Shown: in pieces, positions 52,871 through 61,562 of the stretch
Position numbering within the stretch: position 1 is the stretch's first letter
Layout: each line of letters starts with the position of its first letter
From: Carboxylicivirga fragile
Lineage (GTDB): Bacteria; Bacteroidota; Bacteroidia; Bacteroidales; Marinilabiliaceae
Length of the DNA: 62,894 bases
Assembly (NCBI GenBank): GCA_025499625.1
Contig: JAFMVD010000035.1
Location: 1-62,894, forward strand
Reading direction: 5' to 3'
Notes under the pieces: model-generated
The model's database searches: none
Told to the model about the DNA's origin: nothing
What the model saw: the letters and a program-made list of their open reading frames with translations, nothing else
Program-made: the position numbers and the translations under genes

Positions 52871-53902
52871 ATGTTTTACAATATGATGAAAACAAGTAGA
52901 AAAAATATAACTATTGGACTTTGTATGATTCCATATTTTCTGTTTTTAGCTTATCGTTTAGCCTATAACAGCAACTATCTATATATGGATTGGGAAATTG
53001 ATAACATTGTATTATATTTTGAAATTCTTATTACGATTTTGATATGCATATATCTCCTTAAGGAAAAATTTTTGAGCAAAATTGTATATTCTATTTATGT
53101 AATATTTATTGTAACAAGTAATTCCCTTGTATTTTTATCCCCAGAAATTTACGGTAAAACATACATAGTAATAATTGCAAATATTTCCTTGATAGTAAGT
53201 TTATATTTAGTTTTCTTTTATGGCTACAATATAATGCAGTTCAAAAATTTAATTAAGCCCTTATACAAAAAAAAGGATTACGGATTTAAATACACTGAGC
53301 AGGTGGAAGCAGATGTGATACATAGGCATATTGTTGCATCAAAACTTTTTATGGCAGCTACAGTTATCATTATAGTAAATACATTAATTGTAAGCTTGTT
53401 CCACTCTCAAACATTTAATCAAATAATCTGGCATTCACATATACATTTTATCTCGCATTTTAGAATGTTGATCTTTGGACAAATCAATGTAGGAATTCAG
53501 CTCCATAACTTGAAAGGTGTATTTATAATAATAGCATTTGCAATTACTTCTACTTTAGTAATAAAATTAATTTATAAAAATATCAGATACTCCAATGTGA
53601 TATTTATGATTTATTACATAATTCATTTAAGCTTTTTACTTAAGATAGCTCACAGCCTACCTAATTTAAAAATATACATTATTCCTAATTATTCATACCA
53701 CCATTTTTCATGGTTTGACAACTTAGGTGTTTTTTCAATTTATTTATACTTAATTGCCGAACTCATTTTGTTTATAACTTTTATATTGCTAGTTAAGAAA
53801 AAGTATAAACGATATAGTTCAAGTACTAATTATCAAATTAATGCAAACGAAGAATCAACTCAGATAAATACAAGACTTCATAAGAAATATTCAAACCTCT
53901 AA
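52871..53902 (+). CDS. Polytopic membrane protein
   Basis: A 343-residue protein with about eight or nine membrane helices, for example ILITILICIYLL, IVIIANISLIVSLYLVFFY, VIIIVNTLIVSLF, GVFIIIAFAITSTLVI and LIAELILFITFILLV. A histidine-rich loop (IIWHSHIHFISHFRM) lies at about 177-191. The coding sequence is much more AT-rich than its neighbours. I do not recognise a family. It starts 30 bp after the FISUMP gene. Confidence 0.65.
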   Translation: MFYNMMKTSRKNITIGLCMIPYFLFLAYRLAYNSNYLYMDWEIDNIVLYFEILITILICIYLLKEKFLSKIVYSIYVIFIVTSNSLVFLSPEIYGKTYIVIIANISLIVSLYLVFFYGYNIMQFKNLIKPLYKKKDYGFKYTEQVEADVIHRHIVASKLFMAATVIIIVNTLIVSLFHSQTFNQIIWHSHIHFISHFRMLIFGQINVGIQLHNLKGVFIIIAFAITSTLVIKLIYKNIRYSNVIFMIYYIIHLSFLLKIAHSLPNLKIYIIPNYSYHHFSWFDNLGVFSIYLYLIAELILFITFILLVKKKYKRYSSSTNYQINANEESTQINTRLHKKYSNL

Positions 53903-53913
53903 ATTGTAAACCA

Positions 53914-54180
53914 ATGAAAATAGCTAATAAAGTTGTAAATGTCCCTCTCAGTGGTGGGTTATTAGGAACCATTGGCAGTTCGCCAAAATCGAGATTGTCA
54001 ATCGAGATTGAAGCTGCTAATAAACATGGGTGGAATGTAAAACAAGTTCTTCCTGCATCAAGTGGGAGTTTATTATATAGTTTATTGAGAATAATATTGC
54101 TAGTTATCACATTGTTTCTATACACTATTGAACCTGGTTATTATTTAATTCTTGAAAAAGATATAACGCATAATTCTTAA
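53914..54180 (+). CDS. Small single-helix membrane protein
   Basis: An 88-residue protein with a soluble part (NVPLSGGLLGTIGSSPKSRL, IEAANKHGWNVKQVLPASSG) and one membrane helix (about 55-75: LLYSLLRIILLVITLFLYTI). It follows the polytopic membrane protein by 11 bp and is probably co-transcribed. The family is unknown to me, but the composition is that of a real protein. Confidence 0.6.
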   Translation: MKIANKVVNVPLSGGLLGTIGSSPKSRLSIEIEAANKHGWNVKQVLPASSGSLLYSLLRIILLVITLFLYTIEPGYYLILEKDITHNS

Positions 54181-54342
54181 TCAGAATCGGCTGTTAGAAG
54201 TTAGAATATAATAATAAATTGGCTTTTTCACGGATTTTGTTATAACCTAAGAAATCCATATACTTATTGAGGATAGTCAGTTTTAGCCTATTTTACATTT
54301 TGAATACAAATTAACGAATTATAAAGACATTTAAAGTTATTT

Positions 54343-54381
54343 GGGGAGTGACTACATGTGAAATGTGAAAAGTTGCTCCCC
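54343..54381 (+). promoter_or_regulatory. Conserved leader hairpin before thioredoxin-fold gene 2
   Basis: GGGGAG (54343-54348) pairs with CTCCCC (54376-54381), followed by GAATAAA 17 bp before the ATG. The stem bases differ from those at 46097-46137 but still pair, and CCCCGAATAAA is identical. Confidence 0.45.
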
Positions 54382-54398
54382 GAATAAATCGTAATAAC

Positions 54399-55813
54399 AT
54401 GAAATACCATATAATCCTTTTTTTGCTAATACTATTATTTCATACCAGTTATTTGTCATCCCAAACCTGTCATCTAAAACTACATATTCACAACCAGTCA
54501 AATTTCCCCATTGTTTTAGGCTCTATTAATGGAGATCAATTCACTCCAATTGACAGCCTTATCTCAAATGATGGCCATATCAAATTTAAATTATCTGATA
54601 ATAATACTTTTCTCATTTATCGGGTTGTTATAGGTCAAACTCTCATGGCAAAAGTATTGAATGAACCGCCTCAGCAATTAGATTTTATTTTCAATGGAAA
54701 GGATATTGAGATAGAAACTGATTTTAACGCCACTTTGGATAGTGTAAATGTAATAAGCTCGGAAGAAAACCTGGTTTGGTTTGATTTTTTGAAGAAAGAA
54801 AAAATATATCAAAAGCAACTAAAAGAGCTGGTGATGCAAATCAACTATTTTCAGAATAAAACTGATGATGTATATTATACCAATAGCAAACAGACTGAAA
54901 TAATAACCCAATACAATAAACTTCAAAAGGAAAAAGAAGCTTTAATTATATCTATCCAAAAGGAACATCCAAAGCTTTATGCCACAAAATTAATCCGGCT
55001 AAAACGTGAACCATTCTTAGATGGAAATACTTCAGAAAAGCAAAGAAGAATAGTGCAGAAAACGCATTTTTTTGATGGTGTTGACTTTTCGGATGAATCT
55101 TTAATTAACTCTTCTGCTTATACAGATATAGTTTTTCAATACTTTATGCTCTATGCACAAAAAGGGTTATCCAGAGAAAAGCAGGAAGAAGAATTTAAAA
55201 AAGCCATTGATGTGTTTTTGTAAAAACAAGCAACAACCCCGATGTATCAGCTTTTGTGGTGGATTATCTGTTAAGAGGTTTTGAAAGGCTAGGGTTAGAT
55301 CATTTGCAGACGCATATTTCAGAAAACTATATGGTTCCACCTGGTTGTTCAGGTGAAAATAATACCTTGAAAAGGCGTTTGGCATTTCAACAAATGAAAA
55401 TTGGCAATCGAGTTTCAGGTTTTAATCTATCAGAAATTAATGGAGGATTAGTTAACCTATACCAAACTAATTGTAAGTACAAACTGATTTTGTTTTGGGA
55501 AACTTCTTGTCCAATGTGCAAAGAAATCCTTCCCCAATTAAAAAGCTGGTACTATGGAAAGGATATTGATGTGGAAGTTTTTGCGATTTCAATTGATGAA
55601 GATAGGGCTGCATGGCAGGATTTTATATTAAACTATGATTTTCCCTGGATAAATTTAAATGAACCAAATAAATGGGGTGGTAAGGTAACAACAGATTATA
55701 ATTTGTATGCTACACCTACTATGTTTCTTTTAGATGAAAAAAACAGGATCCTAGCTAAGCCCATTGATTTTACTGGGTTTTTGGAGGCTTTATCAGAGCT
55801 CTCTATAGAATAA
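54399..55813 (+). pseudogene. Frameshifted paralogue of the thioredoxin-fold gene
   Basis: The first frame (54399-55223) codes for a signal peptide, the DUF4369-like domain and the helical middle, then stops at DVFL. The next frame resumes without loss, with NNPDVSAFVVDYLLRGFERLG at about 55232 onward, and runs to 55813 with CPMC and ATPTMFLLD. Comparison with 46155-47558 shows one missing base near 55217-55221, next to a T5 run. It is likely a recent inactivation or a sequencing error. The site is not a canonical slippery sequence, so programmed frameshifting is unlikely. Confidence 0.8.
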
Positions 55814-55850
55814 AAAAAACTCCCGACTGAAATAATTAATCGGGAGATGT
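55812..55850. terminator. Bidirectional intrinsic terminator
   Basis: CTCCCGA (55820-55826) pairs with TCGGGAG (55840-55846). On the minus strand the stem is followed by eight T residues (complement of 55812-55819), which serves the recombinase gene. On the plus strand it is followed by ATGTTTT, which serves the thioredoxin-fold gene. Confidence 0.85.
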
Positions 55851-55880
55851 TTTAATAAGGTTTATAAGATTATTCTTAAA

Positions 55881-57110
55881 TCAAGCCAAACTCATCTCAG
55901 AACACTTTAACTTCTCTGATAATAACTGCATGTCTGAGCTTATCTTCTCATTAGTAATACGAGCGTAAATCTGTGTTGTTTTAATATTGGTATGACCAAG
56001 CATTTTGCTTACCGATTCGATTGGTACACCCTTTGAAAGTGTTACGGTGGTGGCAAAAGTATGCCGTGCCAGGTGAAAGGTCAGGTTTTTAGTTATCTCA
56101 CAAATATCAGCTATTTCTTTCAGGTACGCATTCGTTTTTTGATTCGTTGGAATTGGTAAAAGAACACCGTTTGGAAGACCTTTGTATTTATCTAAGATTA
56201 ACTGGGCTATATCCAGTAATGGCACTACAGTTTTGATAGAGGTTTTTTGTCGTTTGGTGTTTATCCATAAATTACCGTCAAAACCTTTAGTTATGTGCTC
56301 CTGTCTAAGGTTTTTGATATCGATATATGCCAAGCCAGTGTAACAAGAGAAGATAAAAATATCACGTATGCGTTCCAGTCGTTCACTACTGAAACTTTTT
56401 TGCATGATGCGTTTCAGTTCGTCATCATTTAGGTAGCCTCTATCAACTTTCTTTATAGTAATCCTGTAATTGGCAAATGGATCAGTTTGTATCCATCCGT
56501 TCTTTTGAGCTATAAGGATAATGCTTTTAAATTTTTGAATGAATTTAGCCGTTGTATTTGCATTACAACGGCACTGCACGTTTAAGTACGTTTCAAATCC
56601 AACAATAAAGGAGTAATTGATTTCTCTTAGGTCAATATCTGTTCGCTTATATTCTACTTTCAGGTAATTTGATAAATGGCGTTTGCAAACTTCAGCTTTT
56701 TGGTATGTAGCCTTAGATTTATTAATGCCAATTTGTTTTTTTAAGCTATCGTTTGATTCTTCAAAAAGTTCCATTAATAAGAATTGCTCCAATCCAATGC
56801 CTAAGAAGGTATTCTTAACTTTTTCTGCAGTTATCTGGATATCTATTTTAGTAAGGTCGTTATATACATTATAAAGCGAGTTTTTAATTTCGTCCAATAC
56901 GGTATTTAAAGTTCTTGCTTCGGCATTTCTTCCTTTGGCCTTATTCAATTCAACACTCCAGTCATCTGGTTTAATAAATTGTTTGGTGTTGAAATGTGTT
57001 TTCTTTCCATTAATCGTAATTCTTGCAACAATAGGTGCAGTTCCGTCTTTCTTTTCTGCATTCTTTTTAACGAAAAAAAGAACATTAAATGTGCTTCTCA
57101 TAAACTTCAT
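55881..57110 (-). CDS. Tyrosine recombinase (integrase of element B)
   Basis: A 409-residue phage-integrase-family protein with an arm-binding N-terminus (about 1-100), SAM-like domain (about 110-210) and catalytic domain (about 220-400). The boxes are TGLAYIDIKNL (arginine I absent, as in IntDOT-type enzymes), HLARHTFATT, LGHTNIKTTQ and the tyrosine in IYAR. It resembles the recombinase at 2252-3466 in length and motifs but is clearly diverged. It ends at a strong terminator, and its start is 263 bp from the tRNA-Ser gene, as expected for the integrase of element B. Confidence 0.92.
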   Translation of the reverse strand: MKFMRSTFNVLFFVKKNAEKKDGTAPIVARITINGKKTHFNTKQFIKPDDWSVELNKAKGRNAEARTLNTVLDEIKNSLYNVYNDLTKIDIQITAEKVKNTFLGIGLEQFLLMELFEESNDSLKKQIGINKSKATYQKAEVCKRHLSNYLKVEYKRTDIDLREINYSFIVGFETYLNVQCRCNANTTAKFIQKFKSIILIAQKNGWIQTDPFANYRITIKKVDRGYLNDDELKRIMQKSFSSERLERIRDIFIFSCYTGLAYIDIKNLRQEHITKGFDGNLWINTKRQKTSIKTVVPLLDIAQLILDKYKGLPNGVLLPIPTNQKTNAYLKEIADICEITKNLTFHLARHTFATTVTLSKGVPIESVSKMLGHTNIKTTQIYARITNEKISSDMQLLSEKLKCSEMSLA

Positions 57111-57198
57111 TTTTTGATTTGTAAAACTATGTTATTAATCACAAAATGAAATACTTGTAGGGGAGACAATGTTGGACAAAACCTAGACAATTCTGGAC

Positions 57199-57253
57199 AA
57201 ATCGTAACCTTTTTTTGACTTTTCAAAATAGGTTACGATTTAGTTACGATTTT
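57199..57253. repeat. GTTACGATTT repeats upstream of integrase
   Basis: AAATCGTAACC (57199-57209) is the inverse of GGTTACGATTT (57231-57241), and AGTTACGATTT follows directly (57242-57252). TTGGACAAAACC and CTGGACAAATC form a looser direct repeat near 57173-57202. They lie between the integrase start and the att site and fit arm-type binding sites or an operator. Confidence 0.5.
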
Positions 57254-57305
57254 ATGTCGTTTTCAGGCATAATAAGAAAGACAAACTGTACAAAAAAACA
57301 TAAAA

Positions 57306-57337
57306 AAAACCTACAACTCGTTGAAGTTGTAGGTTTT
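57306..57337 (-). terminator. tRNA-Ser terminator
   Basis: A perfect 13-bp stem, AAAACCTACAACT (57306-57318) with AGTTGTAGGTTTT (57325-57337). Read on the minus strand it ends in a U-run (complement of the A tract 57302-57309). It is 35 bp past the 3' end of the minus-strand tRNA gene and so lies inside element B, which supplies it. Confidence 0.8.
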
Positions 57338-57368
57338 GTCATTTTCATGTCTTCTATTGACATACTAA

Positions 57369-57384
57369 TCAGCGGAGAGAGAGG
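57369..57384. repeat. Right attachment-site copy of element B (att)
   Basis: TCAGCGGAGAGAGAGG covers the end of the tRNA-Ser gene and is identical to 3710-3725. Integration at this point keeps the tRNA gene intact. Confidence 0.8.
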
Positions 57385-57457
57385 GATTCGAACCCCCGGT
57401 ACCTCGCGGTACAATGGTTTTCAAGACCACCGCATTCGACCACTCTGCCATCTCTCC
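57373..57457 (-). tRNA. tRNA-Ser (anticodon UGA)
   Basis: An 85-nt class II tRNA. The acceptor stem GGAGAGA pairs with TCTCTCC, the anticodon loop CTTGAAA has anticodon TGA, the long variable arm GTACCGCGAGGTACC is typical for serine, and the T-arm is GGGGGTTCGAATCCCCC. CCA is not encoded. It reads UCA codons and is the integration target of the element to its left, perhaps twice. Confidence 0.95.
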
Positions 57458-57793
57458 AATACTTTAATATCTTGTCCGAAACCCTTGTGGTCGTTAGTGT
57501 TTCAGTGTGTATCTCTTTCGATAACGGATGCAAAAGTAGAGTATTTTCTTTAACTGCAAAACATTTTTAAGACAAAAAGTAAACTTTTTTTGAGATGCTT
57601 TTCTATGGTTCATAAATACAGTGGTTTATGAAATGAATTTTTTTTGATTTTAGTTTTGGGTAAAAGTTGCCTTATTCGATCTGTTAATTTCGTGTTTATA
57701 ATTTATTATAATTCTCAATAGAATTATTTCTATTTTTGTTCGACACCTAAAAATTATCATGCTCGTTAAGTTGTGCCAAACCAATTTTAACCA
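57458..57793. other. Intergenic region with tRNA-Ser promoter
   Basis: On the minus strand TACTTTTG (57531-57538) matches TAnnTTTG, and a TTG at 57557-57559 gives an 18-bp spacing, so this is the probable tRNA-Ser promoter. The right half is AT-rich and must hold the promoter of the sensor-kinase gene. No gene is seen. Confidence 0.5.
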
Positions 57794-59749
57794 ATGACCC
57801 ATTTTTTTAAAATTTGCTTTTGTAGTGGATGCCTTATTTTATTGTCATCTCAGTTTATATTTGCCCAAATTGAAAAGGCAGAAGTTATTCCTTTGAGCAT
57901 TAGTGTTCGGGACAGTATTTTATCTGAATTATCAAATGCAGGTAGTGACTCATTGCAGTTAGAGGCGGTATTTAAGCGAATCAGACGCCGTAGACGAACC
58001 TTAAAGGATTCTTACAAGGCAGTATTACACACTTATATTAGGCATTGTTCTGATGAGGGATTTGAACGCGGTGAAATGTTGATGTTAGATCGTATGGGAG
58101 TTAATGAGCGCTTTGCGGGACGTTTTGATTCGGCTGTGTATTATCATAATCAATCTCTGGTTTTGGCATTACAACAGGGCGATAGTTTGCAGTTGTCGTA
58201 TAATTACAATAATCTCGGACAAGTTTATCGTCTTCAGGATATGAGTAGTTTGGCAATTGCTAATTTCCATAAAGCTTTGGCCATACAGGAAGCCATTGGA
58301 AATACCAAAGGAGCTGCTTATACGCAGAATACGCTAGGGGCTGCATACGTTGTTCAGGAGGATTACCCAAAAGCGTTATATTACTTTAACCAGTCCTTAG
58401 AATCTGCCAGTAATGTTGGGGATAAACGAACCATGTCGTATAATTATGGTGCTATTGGGGAGGTTTATTTATTGCAAGATCAGGTAGATTCGGCCATGTA
58501 CTATTTTAATGAGGCCAAAAATATAAAGCTAGAAATTGGTGACAAGAAAGGCTTAGCTGTAGCGCAGCATTTAATTGGGCAAGCTTGGTATGCTGCTGGC
58601 AATATGGAGGAGGCTTCTGCATCTTTTCAAACCGCCTTAAGTTCGCACATAAAGAACAGGAATACAAGATACGCTGCCTTGTGTTACGATTTTATGGGTA
58701 AGATCATGTTGGTCGAGAATAAAATGGATAGTGCAGCCTATTATCTAGATAAAGCAAAGGTTATCGCTGAAAAAGTGCATAAGTTTGAATACTTGATGTC
58801 AATTAATAAATCATTAATTGAATTATATCAGAAACGTGAGGACTGGCCATTGGCCATTGAAGTGTTAAACGAGAACCAAACCATTCGCGATAGCGTATTT
58901 AACTTGAAAAAAAACAAGGCAATTCAAACACTTGAGATCGAATATCAAACCGAAAAACGTCAACATCAAATCGATTTATTGTCTGCCGAAAATGATCTTA
59001 AGAATCAAGGTATTCAACTTGGTATTGCTATTATTGTGCTTTTATTGTTGAGTATAGCACTTGGTGTGTATGTTCAATCAGCCAGACGTAAAAGAGGAGT
59101 GCTTGAACGTGACAAGCTTAAGCAACAATTATTACGCTCGCAAATGAATCCTCATTTTTTATTCAATGCTTTGGGCAGTATACAAAGTTATATGTACAAA
59201 AACGATGTGAAAAATGCAGCACGTTATATGGGTAATTTTGCTGCCCTTACAAGATCTATTTTGAATAACTCAAATGTTGAACAAGTATCGCTTGAAGAGG
59301 AATTAAGTACATTGCGTAACTATTTGGAGTTGGAAAAAATGCGAATGCAAAATTCTTTCGATTATAAAATTGAGTTGCCCGATACTTTAGATATAGAGTT
59401 TGTGGATGTGCCTCCAATGATGGTTCAGCCTTTTGTAGAGAATGCAATAAAGCACGGCGTAAAGGATATGTCGGAGGGTGGAATGATCAGTATTTCATTT
59501 AAGGAAGAAGGAGAGTTGTTACACGTGGTTGTTGTGGATAATGGAATAGGTTTAAAAAAGTCAATAAATGCTGCAAATAAAAGTCACCGCTCAATGGCTA
59601 CAGCTATTTTTAATCAGCGAATAAAAATAATACAGAAGAATTATCCCAATGTGCCTGCACCCCTTATTCAGGATATTTCAGGGGCAGGTACAAGTGGAAC
59701 TCAAATCGATATTTTCTTACCAATTATGGAATTGTCAAGTCACGAATAG
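57794..59749 (+). CDS. TPR-containing LytS-type sensor histidine kinase
   Basis: The 651 residues comprise a signal peptide (1-24), about six tetratricopeptide repeats (about 85-350, for example YNNLGQVYRLQDMSSLAIANFHKAL), a coiled coil and one membrane helix (about 407-427). A His_kinase domain with QMNPHFLFNALGSI (phosphoacceptor His near 455) and an HATPase part with MVQPFVENAIKHG follow. Periplasmic TPRs sense an unknown signal. It is followed by a LytTR response regulator, its probable partner. This begins the chromosomal part right of the tRNA. Confidence 0.9.
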   Translation: MTHFFKICFCSGCLILLSSQFIFAQIEKAEVIPLSISVRDSILSELSNAGSDSLQLEAVFKRIRRRRRTLKDSYKAVLHTYIRHCSDEGFERGEMLMLDRMGVNERFAGRFDSAVYYHNQSLVLALQQGDSLQLSYNYNNLGQVYRLQDMSSLAIANFHKALAIQEAIGNTKGAAYTQNTLGAAYVVQEDYPKALYYFNQSLESASNVGDKRTMSYNYGAIGEVYLLQDQVDSAMYYFNEAKNIKLEIGDKKGLAVAQHLIGQAWYAAGNMEEASASFQTALSSHIKNRNTRYAALCYDFMGKIMLVENKMDSAAYYLDKAKVIAEKVHKFEYLMSINKSLIELYQKREDWPLAIEVLNENQTIRDSVFNLKKNKAIQTLEIEYQTEKRQHQIDLLSAENDLKNQGIQLGIAIIVLLLLSIALGVYVQSARRKRGVLERDKLKQQLLRSQMNPHFLFNALGSIQSYMYKNDVKNAARYMGNFAALTRSILNNSNVEQVSLEEELSTLRNYLELEKMRMQNSFDYKIELPDTLDIEFVDVPPMMVQPFVENAIKHGVKDMSEGGMISISFKEEGELLHVVVVDNGIGLKKSINAANKSHRSMATAIFNQRIKIIQKNYPNVPAPLIQDISGAGTSGTQIDIFLPIMELSSHE

Positions 59750-59814
59750 CTTTCTAATTACGATAAATGATAGCTGTGTAGCATAGAGGATGCCTAATTT
59801 AATAGTTTGAACTA

Positions 59815-60570
59815 ATGATGGAAAAGAAGAAGGTTGTAATTATTGATGATGAAGCTAATATAAGGGAGCTGAATCGCCATTTGTTATTGGATAACTTTAC
59901 TGACGTTGATGTGGTTGGTGAAGCTGATTGCGTGGATGATGCGGTTAAGGTAATAGAGCTGACACAGCCTGATATTGTTCTGTTAGATATTGAAATAAAG
60001 GGGGGGACTGGTTTTCATGTGCTTCAGCGGCTTCGACCTTATTCTTTCAAGCTAATATTTATTACAGCGTTTAATCAATTTGCAATTAAGGCCATCAAGT
60101 TCAGTGCACTCGATTATATTTTGAAACCTGTGAATGAGTTTGAATTTGTTGAAGCCATTAGCAACGCGCTCAAACGTATTGACGAAGCAAATGACGAAGC
60201 TCAGGTGGATAATTTTATTGCTCACTATGGCAAGGATGAACAGCGTAAGAAAATGGTTTTACGTACCTCAGATTCGATGCATATAATTGAGATAAATGAT
60301 ATAATGTATTGTAAAAGTGATAATAGCTACACAACTTTCTACATTAAAGATCAAAAGGAAATTGTAGTTTCGAAAGGAATAAAAGAATATGCTGAGCTTC
60401 TTGAAGAGTACCGGTTCATTCGACCACATCAATCTTATTTGGTTAGCCTCGATTATATCCAACGTATCGATAAGTCGGATGGTGGATTTATTATTTTAAA
60501 TAATGGTAAAGAGATTCCCGTATCGTCGCGTCGCAAACAAAGCCTGTTGCAACTCCTTGATCAGTTGTAA
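59815..60570 (+). CDS. LytTR-family response regulator
   Basis: A 251-residue protein. The REC domain (1-120) has IIDDE, phosphoacceptor Asp in IVLLDIEIKGGTGF (near 58), ITAF and the Lys in YILKPV. The LytTR DNA-binding domain (about 145-250) has IMYCKSDNSYTTFY and RPHQSYLVSLDYIQRI. The gene lies 65 bp after the sensor kinase, so the two form one two-component system. Its targets may include the adjacent envelope genes, which is inferred. Confidence 0.93.
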   Translation: MMEKKKVVIIDDEANIRELNRHLLLDNFTDVDVVGEADCVDDAVKVIELTQPDIVLLDIEIKGGTGFHVLQRLRPYSFKLIFITAFNQFAIKAIKFSALDYILKPVNEFEFVEAISNALKRIDEANDEAQVDNFIAHYGKDEQRKKMVLRTSDSMHIIEINDIMYCKSDNSYTTFYIKDQKEIVVSKGIKEYAELLEEYRFIRPHQSYLVSLDYIQRIDKSDGGFIILNNGKEIPVSSRRKQSLLQLLDQL

Positions 60571-60720
60571 AAAACTTAAGTATTGTTTTAATCTCAAAAA
60601 CAAATTCAAAAGAAATGATTGCAGTTTCAAACTGAGAAGCTGCAAATTCAAGTTGATGCATATTTAAGGTAGAAGCCGGTATTACTTTTAGGTTGTAATT
60701 AAAAATTAAAACCTAATAAA

Positions 60721-61311
60721 ATGAAAAAAACTAAGATTCTACTTTTGATGGCAGTGGTGCTAGCTACTGGATTAACTGCAAGTGCTCAAGACTCAAAAAT
60801 TATGGCAGGAGCCGGCTTGGATTATGCGAGTGAAATTAAAAACTTCGGTATTCACCTAAATGGCCTATATCTGATTAATGATACTTGGGAGGCCGATGCT
60901 GGTTTTACTTATTACTTCAAAAAGGATTATACAACCTGGTCGGCTCTTAATTTTAATGCACACTATGTTTTTAGTGCTGATGATAAAATGAGTTTCTACG
61001 CCCTGGCTGGCCTAAACATGACCTTTTATAAATTTAAGATAGAAAATCCTCTTTCAGGCTACAATATGGGCGGAGATGGATATGGTGGTTATGATGGTGG
61101 TGAGTACTACGATGAGTACGATCCATATGCTGACATGGTTAATACCCTTGCGGGAGATATTGAGGACAGTGGCAGTGAAGTAGGTGTGAATTTAGGAATA
61201 GGCGGGCGATTTGCCTTATCAGAGCAATTATACTTAATGGGTGAAGTAAAATACACTGTTGGAGGCGCAGATTACTTTAATATTGGAACCGGCATATTGT
61301 ATCATTTCTAG
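60721..61311 (+). CDS. Outer-membrane beta-barrel protein
   Basis: A 196-residue protein with signal peptide (1-23, ending ASAQ), then alternating strands such as WEADAGFTYYF, SFYALAGLNMTFYKF and LYLMGEVKYTVGG, ending with a phenylalanine (YHF). These are marks of a small OmpA/OmpW-like barrel. A Gly/Tyr/Asp-rich loop lies at about 119-140. It follows the two-component genes by 150 bp. The ligand is unknown. Confidence 0.75.
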   Translation: MKKTKILLLMAVVLATGLTASAQDSKIMAGAGLDYASEIKNFGIHLNGLYLINDTWEADAGFTYYFKKDYTTWSALNFNAHYVFSADDKMSFYALAGLNMTFYKFKIENPLSGYNMGGDGYGGYDGGEYYDEYDPYADMVNTLAGDIEDSGSEVGVNLGIGGRFALSEQLYLMGEVKYTVGGADYFNIGTGILYHF

Positions 61312-61562
61312 TTTTAGATGATGATAAAATTGGTTCTAAATGTTCTAGTTTGCGTTTAGTGTTTTTATACCCTTGAATGTTAAATTCGTATAAAATAATT
61401 TTATACACAGTTCATTGTATATGTGGTTAATGAACGATTTGAGGTGATCTTTAGTGGAGTAGTGGTTATATGATATTCCTTATCGACTCGTTTAAAGGTT
61501 GCCTCAAACTCATTATTCCGCACATATAAGCAATCACTTAACAACTGTTTTAAATCTAAGTT

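Larger units (their letters stand above)
3710..57384. mobile_element. Integrated element B (provirus-like) in tRNA-Ser
   Basis: The 53.7-kb element is bounded by the 16-bp direct repeat derived from tRNA-Ser. It carries its recombinase beside the tRNA, RteC and excisionase-like genes at the other end, its own primase-helicase with an iteron cluster, a defence operon, a virion-like and lysis block, and surface-protein cargo. I see no conjugation genes (no relaxase, MobB, Tra or coupling protein). With a holin and endolysin present, an integrated virus or virus-derived element is the best reading. The excised circular form is inferred. Confidence 0.7.

Noticed and set aside
55205-55225. Programmed frameshift in the second thioredoxin-fold gene
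   Set aside because: The site GTG TTT TTG TAA is not a canonical slippery heptamer, has no adjacent hairpin, and the intact paralogue shows a plain one-base loss.
3710-57384. Conjugative transposon
   Set aside because: Despite the RteC-like gene and IntDOT-type recombinase, no relaxase, coupling protein or Tra gene is visible, and a holin-endolysin cassette is present.
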